Positions 25,241 through 34,416 of a DNA stretch of 64,000 nt are shown piece after piece; position 1 is the first letter of the stretch; the number at the start of each line of letters is the position of its first letter. The stretch lies in assembly GCF_018598175.1 (NCBI RefSeq), contig NZ_JAHESE010000019.1:62001-126000 (forward strand), written 5' to 3'. Origin of the DNA: Dawidia cretensis (GTDB lineage Bacteria > Bacteroidota > Bacteroidia > Cytophagales > Cyclobacteriaceae). The translations under genes were made by a program, and so were the position numbers. A model generated the notes under the pieces. It made no database searches, was not told where the DNA came from, and saw only the letters and a list, made by a program, of their open reading frames with translations.

Positions 25241-26725
25241 ATGATACGAAGAGACTTTATCAAAGGACTGGGCGTGTTGGGTGCTGTGGCCATCGCGCCG
25301 GTTGTCACCCAGGCCCAGCGTCTCGCGGGCGCCAACCGCGACCTCAACACCACGCAGCTCAAGGGGCGTGTACTGGCCAATGGCAAAGGCCTGGCCGGCG
25401 TTGCCATCACCGACGGCATCAACGTAGTGCTGACCAACGCCAAAGGCGAATACACCCTGTTGAGCAACAAGACTGCTTCGTACGTATATATGTCGCTGCC
25501 GGCGGGCTATGCGTTCCCGCACGAGCAGAGCGTTACCCAATTTTACCGGGCCGTCGACCACCGTCAGAAAACTTTCACGGCCGACTTCACCTTGCAAGCC
25601 CTTCCCGGCAGCGATGACAAACACGCCTTTGTATTGTGGGCCGACCCCCAGATACAATCCAAAGAAGACGCGCAGAAACTGCTGACCCAGTCGGCGCCCG
25701 ACCTGAAGGCGCTGGTGAGCGGATACCCCGCCGGCACGCTTTTTCACGGCATCGGCTGCGGCGACCTGGTGTGGGATAAATTCGAATTGTTTGCCGACTA
25801 CAAACAAGCCATCGCGCAAAGCGGCATCCCGTTCTTCCAGGTCATCGGCAACCACGACATGGACCTCGAAGCCCGCACCGACGAAGGCTCGTCCAAAACG
25901 TTTGAGAAAAACTTCGGCCCGTCATATTACTCCTACAACCGCGGCAAGATCCACTACGTCGTACTCGACGATGTGTTCTTCGTCGGCGTAGACAAAAAAT
26001 ACATCGGCTACCTGGATGAGCGCCAGCTTGCCTGGCTCGAACAAGACCTGCAATACATCAAGCCCGGCACCACGGTGGTGGTAAGCCTGCACATTCCCTC
26101 CAACACGGGCAAGCGCCGCCGCTACAAGGAATACGCCGACGACATGGGCGGCGTGGTCCTGAACCGCGAGCGCCTGTATACCTTATTGAAGCCATACAAC
26201 GTACACATCCTCTCCGGCCACACGCACGTAAACGAAAACTGGACGGAGAACAACATCACCGAGCACAACCACGGCGCTGTCTGCGGCGCCTGGTGGACCG
26301 GCCCCATCTGCAGCGACGGCACACCGAGCGGTTATGGCGTATACGAAGTAGACGGCAATGACCTGAAGTGGTACTACAAATCCACCGGCCGCCCGAAAGA
26401 GCACCAGCTACGCGCCTATGTGCCGGGCCGCCACCGTGTGTTCCACGACGAAGTATGCATCAACGTATGGAACTGGGACAAAGCCTGGAAGATCGAATGC
26501 TTTGCCGACGGCAAATCCCTGGGCAGCCCCGAGCAACGCACCGAGCTCGACCCATGGTCCGTTGAGCTTCACGAAGGCGCCACCAAGCCGGTGCCGCGCA
26601 GTTGGGTGGATCCCTCGCTTACCGATCACCTGTTCTTCATCAAACCGCCAGCAGGCACGAAAAACTTTGAAGTAGTTTGTACCGATCGCTTTAACAATCG
26701 TTACGCTGAAACATTGACGTTGTAA
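25241..26725 (+). CDS. Exported three-domain calcineurin-like metallophosphoesterase
   Basis: This is about 494 residues from the ATG at 25241. An upstream in-frame TTG would add ten residues before the signal. The N-terminus MIRRDFIKGLGVLGAVAIAP is a twin-arginine (Tat) type signal, suggesting export of a folded metal-loaded enzyme. An N-terminal beta-sandwich (about 35-115, LKGRVLANGKGLAGVAITDG) precedes the calcineurin-like catalytic domain (about 118-355). Its metal ligands are visible in LWADPQ, GCGDLVWD, IGNHDMD and SGHTHVNEN. A C-terminal MetallophosC-type domain follows (about 360-490, with HRVFHDEVCINVWNWDKAW). The substrate is unknown; relatives act on phosphodiesters or phosphomonoesters in the periplasm. 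Confidence 0.9.
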   Translation: MIRRDFIKGLGVLGAVAIAPVVTQAQRLAGANRDLNTTQLKGRVLANGKGLAGVAITDGINVVLTNAKGEYTLLSNKTASYVYMSLPAGYAFPHEQSVTQFYRAVDHRQKTFTADFTLQALPGSDDKHAFVLWADPQIQSKEDAQKLLTQSAPDLKALVSGYPAGTLFHGIGCGDLVWDKFELFADYKQAIAQSGIPFFQVIGNHDMDLEARTDEGSSKTFEKNFGPSYYSYNRGKIHYVVLDDVFFVGVDKKYIGYLDERQLAWLEQDLQYIKPGTTVVVSLHIPSNTGKRRRYKEYADDMGGVVLNRERLYTLLKPYNVHILSGHTHVNENWTENNITEHNHGAVCGAWWTGPICSDGTPSGYGVYEVDGNDLKWYYKSTGRPKEHQLRAYVPGRHRVFHDEVCINVWNWDKAWKIECFADGKSLGSPEQRTELDPWSVELHEGATKPVPRSWVDPSLTDHLFFIKPPAGTKNFEVVCTDRFNNRYAETLTL

Positions 26726-26828
26726 AACGCGGCGTACCCTTGCCCAGGGCTGTTTGGGATGGTAGCCACCGTAAAGTTTTATTTTGAGGCAGAACATACG
26801 TGCGACCACGAGGTGAGACGAAATCCCG

Positions 26829-26836
26829 TATTTTTG
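26829..26836 (+). promoter_or_regulatory. -7 box before the ELWxxDGT gene
   Basis: TATTTTTG matches TAnnTTTG and ends 8 bp before the ATG at 26845. This supports that ATG rather than the upstream GTG at 26800 as the start, and implies a leaderless or very short leader. Confidence 0.45.
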
Positions 26837-26844
26837 GGGTGTCT

Positions 26845-29800
26845 ATGGAATTGACTTTATGCCTCCTGCGCCCGCTTTCCGGGCTCGCGCAATCTATTTG
26901 CCGGTTGGTTACCATTCGCAGCCTCGCATTGCTGACGACAGCCTTCGTGCTGCTCACAAATGGGGTATCCGCACAGGCGCCGCTCACCCTGTTGAAAGAT
27001 ATCAACACATACGAGCAAAACCCATCCACGTACAGTTCTGGCGGCCCTGGGGCCTCGATTACTTTACATCTGGGAGCGTACGATTATTTCGTTGTCAACT
27101 ATGCGGTTTCGATCGAGTCACCCGCACAGCTTTGGCGCACTGACGGCACGCCCGAAGGCACGCAATACGTCATGGAGATGGGCGCGCGTTCCCTGGCCAT
27201 GGCGCCTATCGCAACCGATACACACATCTACTGGGGAATAAATAACGATGAACTGTGGGCGACGGACGGTACAGTGGCCGGCACGCACCAGGTAATGGAC
27301 TTCAACGGCATCTTGCCAGAACGTGCCATAAAGTTTCGCAACCAGCTAATCTTCTCACTGAAGACGGCTCAAACGGGCCGGGAATTGTGGCGGAGCGATG
27401 GCACCGAAGCCGGCACCCATATTATCACAGACCTTGACCCTGGCCGCGACGATGGCGCCACCTATGAGTTTGTGGCAACGGAGGAGGCTGTCATTTTTAA
27501 CGGCACCAATGGGACGGCATACTCTCACCTGTTTCGCACCGACGGCACGGCCGCTGGTACAAGTGCTATCACTGGCCGAAATAACTCCGGTTTTTCCAAT
27601 CCTTACGGTATGGTCCAGGTCAACGGCATCGTATACTTTATCGATGGAGAACGGCTGGGACGTACTGACGGCACAACGGAAGGTTCTTACGCTATAGCTA
27701 TTGGTCAGGGAGCAAATACCGTTAAGCCCCAACAGCTGATGGCATCTGGCAACGATCTATATTTCTTTAACGGAACCAACCTGGGGAGGCCGGTCTTGCA
27801 ACTTTATCGGTGGAGCAATGGACAGTCGCAACCGGAAATGGTAACAGAGCTGAACAGTTATACCAGAACCATGGAAATGGTGCTCTATAAAGGCAAGTCT
27901 TATTTTTTTGCATGGGATGCCGACCACGGCACCGAGCTGTGGCAAAGCGATGGCACGACGGCGGGTACCCACATGGTGGTTGACCTGACCCCCGGTGCTG
28001 CGAACGGCGCACAGGGGAGTGTGAAAGTAGGCGGTGATTATCTGTACTATCTTTCCCCGAATGGGCAAAATATCCGGCTAGCCAGCTACAACGCAACGAC
28101 CGGAACAACCGGTATTATAAAAGATTTTGGACCGGCAACGGTCACCGCATCAGCCGGAGCGCTGGGTAGTAACGGCCAGGGACTGTATTTTCAATGGAGC
28201 AGCTTCAAGGACGGCAGTGTCGTCTATCACACGCAAGGAACCGCAGAAAGTACTACCGTGCTAAGAGACCTGGGCACGTCACATGCACCAGCCACCGATT
28301 TCACCGATCCATGGGTGTTGTATAACGGATATTATTATTTCGTCGCGCATGACGGTGAGCACGGCCAATGCGTCTGGAAAAGTGATGGTACAACGGCTGG
28401 AACGATCTTATTTAAAGATGTACACCCCGACACGCCGTACGGTGATGTCGCTAACCTGGTGGTAGCGGGCAATACCCTGTATTTTTCCGAGAGGACTGCC
28501 AGCAACAAGCCTACTCGTGTGTGGCGTTCTGACGGCACGCCCGAAGGAACCGTGCCGCACGCGGAGCTGATCGTTGATGGATCACCGGCGCATATACTGA
28601 TCGCCAATGCCGTGAATGGTGCCCTGATGGTATGCGCCGAGAACTGGCCCTACGGTCAACGCCAATGGCTGGCAGTGAGCCGAGGCGCAGAAACTGCTGT
28701 GCCCTGTACACCGCTTGCAATCATCGGCGTCAAGCCGATCTACCCTGCCGTTGACGACACCTTTGGCCTTTTCACCTGGCCATCGCCCGGTGTAGGGTGG
28801 GAGCTGTGGCGTACCGATGGCACACCAGCAGGAACATCCATGGTAAAAGACCTGAGCCCGGAAACCTCCGCCACCGGCTCAGCTACCGAATTCCGGATGC
28901 TACTGGGTAAATATGCTTTTGGAGACTTGTACGTTACCGACGGTACCTCCGACGGTACCCGGCCATTTTTTAATTGCGGAGCAAACTGTCTGAAAGGACA
29001 ATTCTCCATGTTTGAGCACGATGGTGTTGTATACTTCACGGGCCTCGATGCAACGCATGGCTGGGCGATGTATAAAACCGATGGCAATACCACAGAATTT
29101 CTGAACGATCCCAAACCGGGCGCTGTATCTACAGGCGGTCCGTTTGCATATGTTTTCCTTAACGGCCGGATCCTGTATACCAACAACATGACGTATAACG
29201 ACTTCGTTGGAAATGAACTTTGGACGATGGATTTGGCCACGGGCCAGCACCAGAAGATCTATAGCTCTCCCGGCAAGATTACCCCGGGCACCTGGCCCGT
29301 AAACGGGCGATATTATTTTACCAACAGCACCTACCAAACCGGCACTGAATTGTGGTCGAGCGATGGTACCGCCGAAGGCACGCGCATGGTGCGCGACATT
29401 CAACCTGGCGAAGGCTCATCTAATCCAAAAGGACTGACCGCCCTCAACGGCGCATTATATTTCATTGCCACCAGCAACGGTCGCGATGACCTCTGGAAAA
29501 CGACCGCGAACGGTGTGACGAAGAAAGTCACCAGCGCAGACGGTACGATCGGTAGATTTTACCTCATCAGTGATACCCGCATGCTGGTCGAGGTGCGGAA
29601 CGACTCCAACTATGGCAACGAATACTTCTATTACGACCTGGAGGACGAGCCGGCCATGGACCCGGCCGTGGCACAGACGATCCATTTCGAAGCGCCTGCT
29701 GTAAAGAAAGTGCTCGACAGTCCCTTTACACTCGGGGCAACGGCCACATCGGAATTGCCGGTTGCATTGGTCGTGTCCGATCCCACTGTCATTCGCCTCG

Positions 29801-30414
29801 AAGCCGGTCAGGCCACCATCCTGCGCGCCGGTCAGGTCACCATTACGGCCACGCAAGAGGGTAGCGAAGACTACCTCGCCGCCGAGCCAGTCATACGCAC
29901 TATAACTGTTGAGAAATATGAACAGACCATCACCTTCGAGCTGCCCGCCCTGGTACACGAAGGCGATGCGCCGTTGCTCCTGAACGCCACAGCGTCGTCT
30001 GGTCTGCCAGTAGAATACGCCGTGTCCGAACCGTCCATCGTCATGGTATCCGGAGCCGAGGTCACCATTCTCCGCCAAGGCACGGTAACGATCACGGCCA
30101 GTCAGTCCGGTGACGATATATACCTGGAAGCGCCGCCGGTAGGAGCAACCCTGAAGGTTGACGTAGTTCTGGGTATTGAGGATAACCTGGGCCCCGTAAA
30201 AGCATATCCGAATCCGACCACAGACATATTGATAGTCGAATCGAAGAAGCCTGTACGCGACATCACCGTAACAGATGTCTATGGAAAATCGATCACGTAT
30301 TTTCGTCCATCCGAAACGACGATCAGCCTGGCCGGTGTTCCCACCGGTGTATACGTGGTCATCATCACCGGCGAAACGTTTGCGCCGGTGCAAATGAAGA
30401 TTTTTAAGAAATGA
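26845..30414 (+). CDS. Large secreted ELWxxDGT-repeat protein with T9SS tail
   Basis: This is about 1189 residues from ATG 26845. The signal peptide has an unusually long n-region and ends GVSAQA at about 45. The main part (about 50-920) carries a dozen or more ELWxxDGT repeats, such as LWRTDGTPEGT, ELWQSDGTTAGT and ELWSSDGTAEGT, which are predicted to form beta-propeller-like blades. Two similar beta-sandwich repeats follow (from QTIHFEAPA and QTITFELPA, about 945-1105), of the bacterial Ig/MBG-like kind. A T9SS type A sorting domain ends the protein (VKAYPNPTTDILIVES to the C-terminus). It is expected on or released from the cell surface. No enzymatic motif is visible; adhesion or binding is the usual guess. 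Confidence 0.9.
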   Translation: MELTLCLLRPLSGLAQSICRLVTIRSLALLTTAFVLLTNGVSAQAPLTLLKDINTYEQNPSTYSSGGPGASITLHLGAYDYFVVNYAVSIESPAQLWRTDGTPEGTQYVMEMGARSLAMAPIATDTHIYWGINNDELWATDGTVAGTHQVMDFNGILPERAIKFRNQLIFSLKTAQTGRELWRSDGTEAGTHIITDLDPGRDDGATYEFVATEEAVIFNGTNGTAYSHLFRTDGTAAGTSAITGRNNSGFSNPYGMVQVNGIVYFIDGERLGRTDGTTEGSYAIAIGQGANTVKPQQLMASGNDLYFFNGTNLGRPVLQLYRWSNGQSQPEMVTELNSYTRTMEMVLYKGKSYFFAWDADHGTELWQSDGTTAGTHMVVDLTPGAANGAQGSVKVGGDYLYYLSPNGQNIRLASYNATTGTTGIIKDFGPATVTASAGALGSNGQGLYFQWSSFKDGSVVYHTQGTAESTTVLRDLGTSHAPATDFTDPWVLYNGYYYFVAHDGEHGQCVWKSDGTTAGTILFKDVHPDTPYGDVANLVVAGNTLYFSERTASNKPTRVWRSDGTPEGTVPHAELIVDGSPAHILIANAVNGALMVCAENWPYGQRQWLAVSRGAETAVPCTPLAIIGVKPIYPAVDDTFGLFTWPSPGVGWELWRTDGTPAGTSMVKDLSPETSATGSATEFRMLLGKYAFGDLYVTDGTSDGTRPFFNCGANCLKGQFSMFEHDGVVYFTGLDATHGWAMYKTDGNTTEFLNDPKPGAVSTGGPFAYVFLNGRILYTNNMTYNDFVGNELWTMDLATGQHQKIYSSPGKITPGTWPVNGRYYFTNSTYQTGTELWSSDGTAEGTRMVRDIQPGEGSSNPKGLTALNGALYFIATSNGRDDLWKTTANGVTKKVTSADGTIGRFYLISDTRMLVEVRNDSNYGNEYFYYDLEDEPAMDPAVAQTIHFEAPAVKKVLDSPFTLGATATSELPVALVVSDPTVIRLEAGQATILRAGQVTITATQEGSEDYLAAEPVIRTITVEKYEQTITFELPALVHEGDAPLLLNATASSGLPVEYAVSEPSIVMVSGAEVTILRQGTVTITASQSGDDIYLEAPPVGATLKVDVVLGIEDNLGPVKAYPNPTTDILIVESKKPVRDITVTDVYGKSITYFRPSETTISLAGVPTGVYVVIITGETFAPVQMKIFKK

Positions 30415-30465
30415 TATAGCGTGCCATCCCGGTGGGAAACCGCACGACAATATGTATATTGTACC

Positions 30466-31437
30466 ATGGCACCGTATAGACTATGGTTGACGATATTGTT
30501 GCTGCCGCTCACCGGGTACGCGCAACGCACGGAGGGGCTCATCCACCGGGCGGACACGTCGTTCAGCAATGCCGGCGCGTATCGTCAGGCACGCAAGCAC
30601 TATCCGTCCATCGTGCTCGTCACCGACAGTGTACCGCCGGGCGTGCAACAAGCGCGGAATGTACCGTATACCACCATCGACGGCCACACGTTGCAATTGG
30701 ATGTATTTTATCCTGTACACAGTCGTAAGCCTTTACCAGCCGTCATGATCATCCATGGCGGTGGCTGGCGCTCGGGCAACCGGCAACAGCACATACCCCT
30801 GGCGGAACGATTGGCTGCGCAGGGGTTTGTGTGTTTTACCGTATCATACCGCTTGTCAACCGACGCGCTCTATCCCGCTGCCGTACACGACCTGAAAGCC
30901 GCCATCCGCTGGATCCGTGCACACGCCGCTACCTATCACGCCGACCCCACGCGCATCGCTGCGCTCGGTTTTTCTGCCGGTGCCCAGCTCGCCGCTTTAC
31001 TCGGTAGCGCCACCAACGTGCCGGCCCTCGACGACAGCACCCGCAACATGGACTATAGCAGTGCTGTACAAGCGGTGGTAAACATCGACGGAATAGTGGC
31101 CTTTATACACCCGGAATCGGGTGAAGGTAACGACACCAGGTCTATTTCAGCCGCTACAAACTGGTTTGGCTATACGCGCACGGAGAACCCTGATCTTTGG
31201 CGACAGGCCTCGGCGTTGACCTACGCCGGCAAACAGTCACCACCTACGTTGTTTCTCAACAGTAGTGTAGCCCGCATGCACGCCGGCCGGGAAGACTATA
31301 TCGCCATCTTACAGCGTTACGGCATTTATACGGAAGTACATACCTTTCCGGATACCCCCCATACATTTTGCCTTTTTGAACCCTGGTTTACACCAGTATT
31401 AAATTATACGACCGTTTTTCTGCAAAAGGTATTGTAG
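30466..31437 (+). CDS. Secreted alpha/beta hydrolase (esterase-like)
   Basis: This is 324 residues from ATG 30466, which gives a clean signal peptide (MAPYRLWLTILLLPLTGYAQ). A GTG at 30421 would put 15 extra residues in front. The fold is the BD-FAE/acetyl-esterase type: oxyanion-hole motif HGGGWRSG, nucleophile elbow GFSAGAQ, and a late His in DTPHTFCLFEP. It probably removes acetyl or other acyl groups from glycans or small esters in the periplasm. It lies only about 50 bp after the ELWxxDGT gene with no terminator seen, so co-transcription is possible. Confidence 0.88.
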   Translation: MAPYRLWLTILLLPLTGYAQRTEGLIHRADTSFSNAGAYRQARKHYPSIVLVTDSVPPGVQQARNVPYTTIDGHTLQLDVFYPVHSRKPLPAVMIIHGGGWRSGNRQQHIPLAERLAAQGFVCFTVSYRLSTDALYPAAVHDLKAAIRWIRAHAATYHADPTRIAALGFSAGAQLAALLGSATNVPALDDSTRNMDYSSAVQAVVNIDGIVAFIHPESGEGNDTRSISAATNWFGYTRTENPDLWRQASALTYAGKQSPPTLFLNSSVARMHAGREDYIAILQRYGIYTEVHTFPDTPHTFCLFEPWFTPVLNYTTVFLQKVL

Positions 31438-31491
31438 ACTCTCTCGGAACTTGAATCATCCAGAGATACCCGATTTTTAAGGTTTTGTATT

Positions 31492-31505
31492 CAACCGATC
31501 GGTTG
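31492..31505. promoter_or_regulatory. 14-bp perfect palindrome
   Basis: CAACCGATCGGTTG is a perfect palindrome in the AT-rich 365-bp gap 31438-31802. It looks like a TetR-type operator, but no TetR gene is in the window. It lacks a following T-tract, so it is a poor terminator. The rest of the gap contains the AATAGATA repeats and nothing else I recognise. Confidence 0.4.
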
Positions 31506-31589
31506 TTTGTAGAAATAATCAGCCTTTTTCGATACAGCATAAAAGTATACTATAGAAATCCGGTAGATGTCTATCATTGGTCAAGCAAC

Positions 31590-31643
31590 TATCTATATAA
31601 GCAATAGATAATGAGTTATTTAGTAATAGATATTCAATAGATA
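31590..31643. repeat. Phased AATAGATA repeats
   Basis: AATAGATA occurs at 31603-31610, 31625-31632 and 31636-31643, with starts spaced 22 and 11 bp. An inverted TATCTAT lies at 31590-31596. Spacing by multiples of 11 places the copies on one helix face. It is a possible regulator-binding cluster 160 bp upstream of the gene at 31803. Confidence 0.4.
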
Positions 31644-31802
31644 ACAAATAGTTTTAAAGCTATTGAACATCGTACTCTTATTTCTATTTCCTTAAAATTT
31701 AAATTATACAATTGATTGACTCGATGCAGACTTTTACTACTTTCGGCCAGGCGCTTTCGTTGCCAGTTGTTATAGGGATGTTCATTATAAAGCCAATTGA
31801 TT

Positions 31803-33032
31803 ATGCCATTTCTGGAGGGGATTACATTTACGGGTAAATTAGGTGATTTGAGCGCGTATCGCATGCGCGGTTGTTCGAAGATCGTCGTACGGCGTAAGGG
31901 TGGACCCAACCCGGACGAGCTCAAAAAAGGCGCTAACTTTATCAATACACGCCGCACGATGTCCGAGTTCGGCGGATGCTCACGCATGGGCTGGCATGTG
32001 CGCATGACGATGAACCCTATCCGGCGCCTGGCAGACTATAACTTTGGTAGTGATATCAACAGCATCATGCGCCGCGTACAGTTGCAGGATGGTACCAGTG
32101 ACTGGGGGCGCAGAAATATTATCCTGTCTGATCATGCCCGCATACTCGAAGGTTTTTCAACTACCCAGGAAATGCCGCGCTTTGACTCCATCGTGCGTAA
32201 CCCGGCATACTATACGCTCGACCGTGCCACGTGCAGCGCCCGCGTCGATATACCTGAACTGATGCACAGTATAAACTATTTTCCACAGAATAACCACGCG
32301 TTATTTCGCATTACCGCCACGCTGGGCATTGTGCCTGACTTGTTCTTTGACGTAGCCAAGAAAGAGTATTTGCCGCACGCCTGGTATAATCGAGGCGCTT
32401 TCGGCGTCGACGCTTCGACGGAATGGTGTCCCTCACTGGAGGGAATGGATGCTACTACACTGCAACTTTCCATGGATCAGACGCCGCCTGAAGAAGGATG
32501 GACATTGATGTTGTCGATCGGCATCGAATTTGGATCACTGCGCGAGGGTGGTCATATCAAAGAGGTGAAGCGTTTTGGCGCAGCAAAAATCCTGGCGCTA
32601 CGCGGTCGCGAGGCGTCCGTGGAACAGGGACCGGAAGGTAACGATCCGGGAAGTGAAGAGGAAGTTATGCTCCGGGAGCCAGCACCGGTGCAAAACCTGA
32701 ATTTTACAGTAACGAGGTCACAGTCGGAGCCGCGCCAGGCGAGTAAAAAAGCGCCGGAAGCTGACCGACAGGTAAATGATCAGCGGAGACCTCAGACGCT
32801 ACAAATGATCTATCAATACACCGCGAAGACCGAGCCTGCACAAACTGAGGCGCGGATGTATACGTATGCGATGGTGATCTCCGCGTCAAAAGAGCAGGCC
32901 GCTCCGTTGCTGCAAAACCTGACGGCACGGGCTGTTTATGCTGTTGTGACGACTGCATTGTTAGGTTGCCCGTCGCCACGGGAAACGATAGCCTATACGA
33001 ACGCCCATCGCCAGACCCGGCTGGTTACGTGA
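31803..33032 (+). CDS. Uncharacterised Bacteroidota protein (GKLGDLSAY family)
   Basis: This is 409 residues from ATG 31803; an in-frame TTG at 31797 would add two. There is no signal peptide. The N-terminus has the pattern FTGKLGDLSAYRMRG, then IVVRRKGGPN, NTRRTMSEFGGCSRM and RLADYNF. From memory this set of motifs marks a family of unknown function present in several copies in Cytophagales and Chitinophagales genomes. The basic, Gly-rich start looks like a ribosomal-protein or nucleic-acid-binding tail. The middle (about 125-260) seems a beta-rich domain. The region about 275-345 is low-complexity and charged. The last 24 codons overlap the 3' end of the convergent gene. No function can be given. 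Confidence 0.75.
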   Translation: MPFLEGITFTGKLGDLSAYRMRGCSKIVVRRKGGPNPDELKKGANFINTRRTMSEFGGCSRMGWHVRMTMNPIRRLADYNFGSDINSIMRRVQLQDGTSDWGRRNIILSDHARILEGFSTTQEMPRFDSIVRNPAYYTLDRATCSARVDIPELMHSINYFPQNNHALFRITATLGIVPDLFFDVAKKEYLPHAWYNRGAFGVDASTEWCPSLEGMDATTLQLSMDQTPPEEGWTLMLSIGIEFGSLREGGHIKEVKRFGAAKILALRGREASVEQGPEGNDPGSEEEVMLREPAPVQNLNFTVTRSQSEPRQASKKAPEADRQVNDQRRPQTLQMIYQYTAKTEPAQTEARMYTYAMVISASKEQAAPLLQNLTARAVYAVVTTALLGCPSPRETIAYTNAHRQTRLVT

Positions 33033-33719
33033 CTCTTCCCGGGGACCAAACTCGAACCAATCACGGGATTCTTTGAATACAGGCAATATTTTATTATACT
33101 GTATAAATCGGTGGCCCAAGCCGGCGTTGATGTCCAGCAACACAGGCCCCATGGTATACACAAAACCAAATTTGAAGTTAAAACCTCCTTCGTCGTAGTG
33201 TACCCGTTGCCGGTGAATTTTTTCATAGCGGGTGTCGGGTGTTTCGCCATAGTATTCGCTGGTCGTCCTTTGTTTGGTATAGGAAATATGGTTATAATAT
33301 AGCTCTGCCGCGCTGTACCAGGCAAAGCGCCCGTTTTTTGTGGCGTATACATAATAGTGCGCTTCCAGTTTTGTTTTATAGCCTTTTCGATCGCTGTTCC
33401 ACTCGTCGTCGTAGTTGGCAAAGCCTCTTTCGTCATTGTGTTGAGCGTTTATCACGTGACCATATTCGCCCTGAAGTGTCAACCGACGCGCGACCCGCTG
33501 TTCGTAGGCAAATTGTACGGTCGGGTGGAAGTTCATCAGATGGCCAGGACTGAATTTAAAAGCATGCCGGGGCACGGCCAGGTCATACTCGTCTGTGCTC
33601 TGGGCAAAGGCTGCGGTGTTGATCAGCAACAGGGCAAAGAATAGTGATATAGTGGAGTACACGGTCTTAAGGGATTTCAACAGGAATGGTGCTGAGGAGC
33701 GTGAGGTGGTCAGCGCCAT
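32961..33719 (-). CDS. Outer membrane beta-barrel protein
   Basis: This is up to 252 residues. The ATG at 33719 lies 53 bp inside the upstream gene and puts 14 residues before the signal. A TTG at 33680 (overlap 14 bp) would give the tidier signal peptide KSLKTVYSTISLFFALLL ending AFAQ. The mature part has alternating aromatic strands (HYYVYATKNGRFAWYSAAEL, VLLDINAGLGHRFIQYN, MGVRIGYRF), as in 8-10-stranded barrels of the DUF3575 kind. It is the third gene of an operon with two LVIVD-type lipoproteins, each overlapping the next. Its 3' end overlaps the convergent gene at 31803-33032 by 72 bp. Confidence 0.8.
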   Translation of the reverse strand: MALTTSRSSAPFLLKSLKTVYSTISLFFALLLINTAAFAQSTDEYDLAVPRHAFKFSPGHLMNFHPTVQFAYEQRVARRLTLQGEYGHVINAQHNDERGFANYDDEWNSDRKGYKTKLEAHYYVYATKNGRFAWYSAAELYYNHISYTKQRTTSEYYGETPDTRYEKIHRQRVHYDEGGFNFKFGFVYTMGPVLLDINAGLGHRFIQYNKILPVFKESRDWFEFGPREESRNQPGLAMGVRIGYRFPWRRAT

Positions 33720-34416
33720 AGCTGTATTGCAGAATGCCCTCGGCGCTTGTGACGGTGGCCAGTCCGTTGCTGACGATGACGTCGTGGGGATTGTTGATCT
33801 CAGCGGACGTCAGAAGCCGTACGTTGGCGGGGTTACTCACATCAAATAATTTAAGGGCGCCATCGCAGACAAACAACATGTTGCCATCGATCGCCAGGCC
33901 ATAGGGATGGGTGAGGGGATACGATTTAAACAAGATGGGCTGGTTTGGATCCTGGATGTCGATGATCTCCAGAGTATTGCTGCTGCTGCCACAGGTGTTG
34001 CCGCCGCGTAAGGTAACATATGCCCACTTGCCTTGCACCACCACGGGGTCGCACGAGCGGATATGTTGATATTGAAAGACAAAGCTCGGTTGCGCAGGGT
34101 CCATCAGGGAGTAGATGTACATGCCGTTCTGTGCGCCGAGGTACAGATAGCCGCCCTGGGCATGAACTGTTTCGATCCCAAAGGGTAAACTACCGGTATA
34201 AGCGTGCACGAGTGTATCGCGGCGCGTGAGGTCAAAGACTGAGAGCTGATCATCGATGACGGTATACAGGTAGCTTCCATGCACTGTAAAGCGGGCTGTC
34301 GAGCCACCCTGACCCGTAGGCGCAGGGCTATTGGAAGGATCTGAGTCGCTACAGGCTACAAGGCACAACAGAAATAAGAGCCTTATGAGGGTATTGCGGT
34401 AGTTATTTGGGCGCAT
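33667..34416 (-). CDS. LVIVD-type beta-propeller lipoprotein
   Basis: This is 249 residues from the ATG at 34416 (MRPNNYRNTLIRLLFLLCLVAC, lipid Cys about 22). An in-frame ATG at 34461 would add 15 residues. The mature part contains repeats of about 40 residues, such as YLYLGAQNGMYIYSLMDP, NTLEIIDIQDPNQP and ALKLFDVSNPANV, matching the LVIVD repeat that builds propellers on bacterial surface proteins. It overlaps the preceding lipoprotein gene by 14 bp and the following barrel gene, so translation is probably coupled. Confidence 0.82.
   Translation of the reverse strand: MRPNNYRNTLIRLLFLLCLVACSDSDPSNSPAPTGQGGSTARFTVHGSYLYTVIDDQLSVFDLTRRDTLVHAYTGSLPFGIETVHAQGGYLYLGAQNGMYIYSLMDPAQPSFVFQYQHIRSCDPVVVQGKWAYVTLRGGNTCGSSSNTLEIIDIQDPNQPILFKSYPLTHPYGLAIDGNMLFVCDGALKLFDVSNPANVRLLTSAEINNPHDVIVSNGLATVTSAEGILQYSYGADHLTLLSTIPVEIP

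Noticed and set aside
29455-30450. 331-codon minus-strand open frame
   Set aside because: Antisense to the Ig-like repeats and T9SS tail of the ELWxxDGT gene; no domain or start signal.
32044-32473. Short frames inside the unknown gene at 31803
   Set aside because: Out-of-frame shadows with no start signals.
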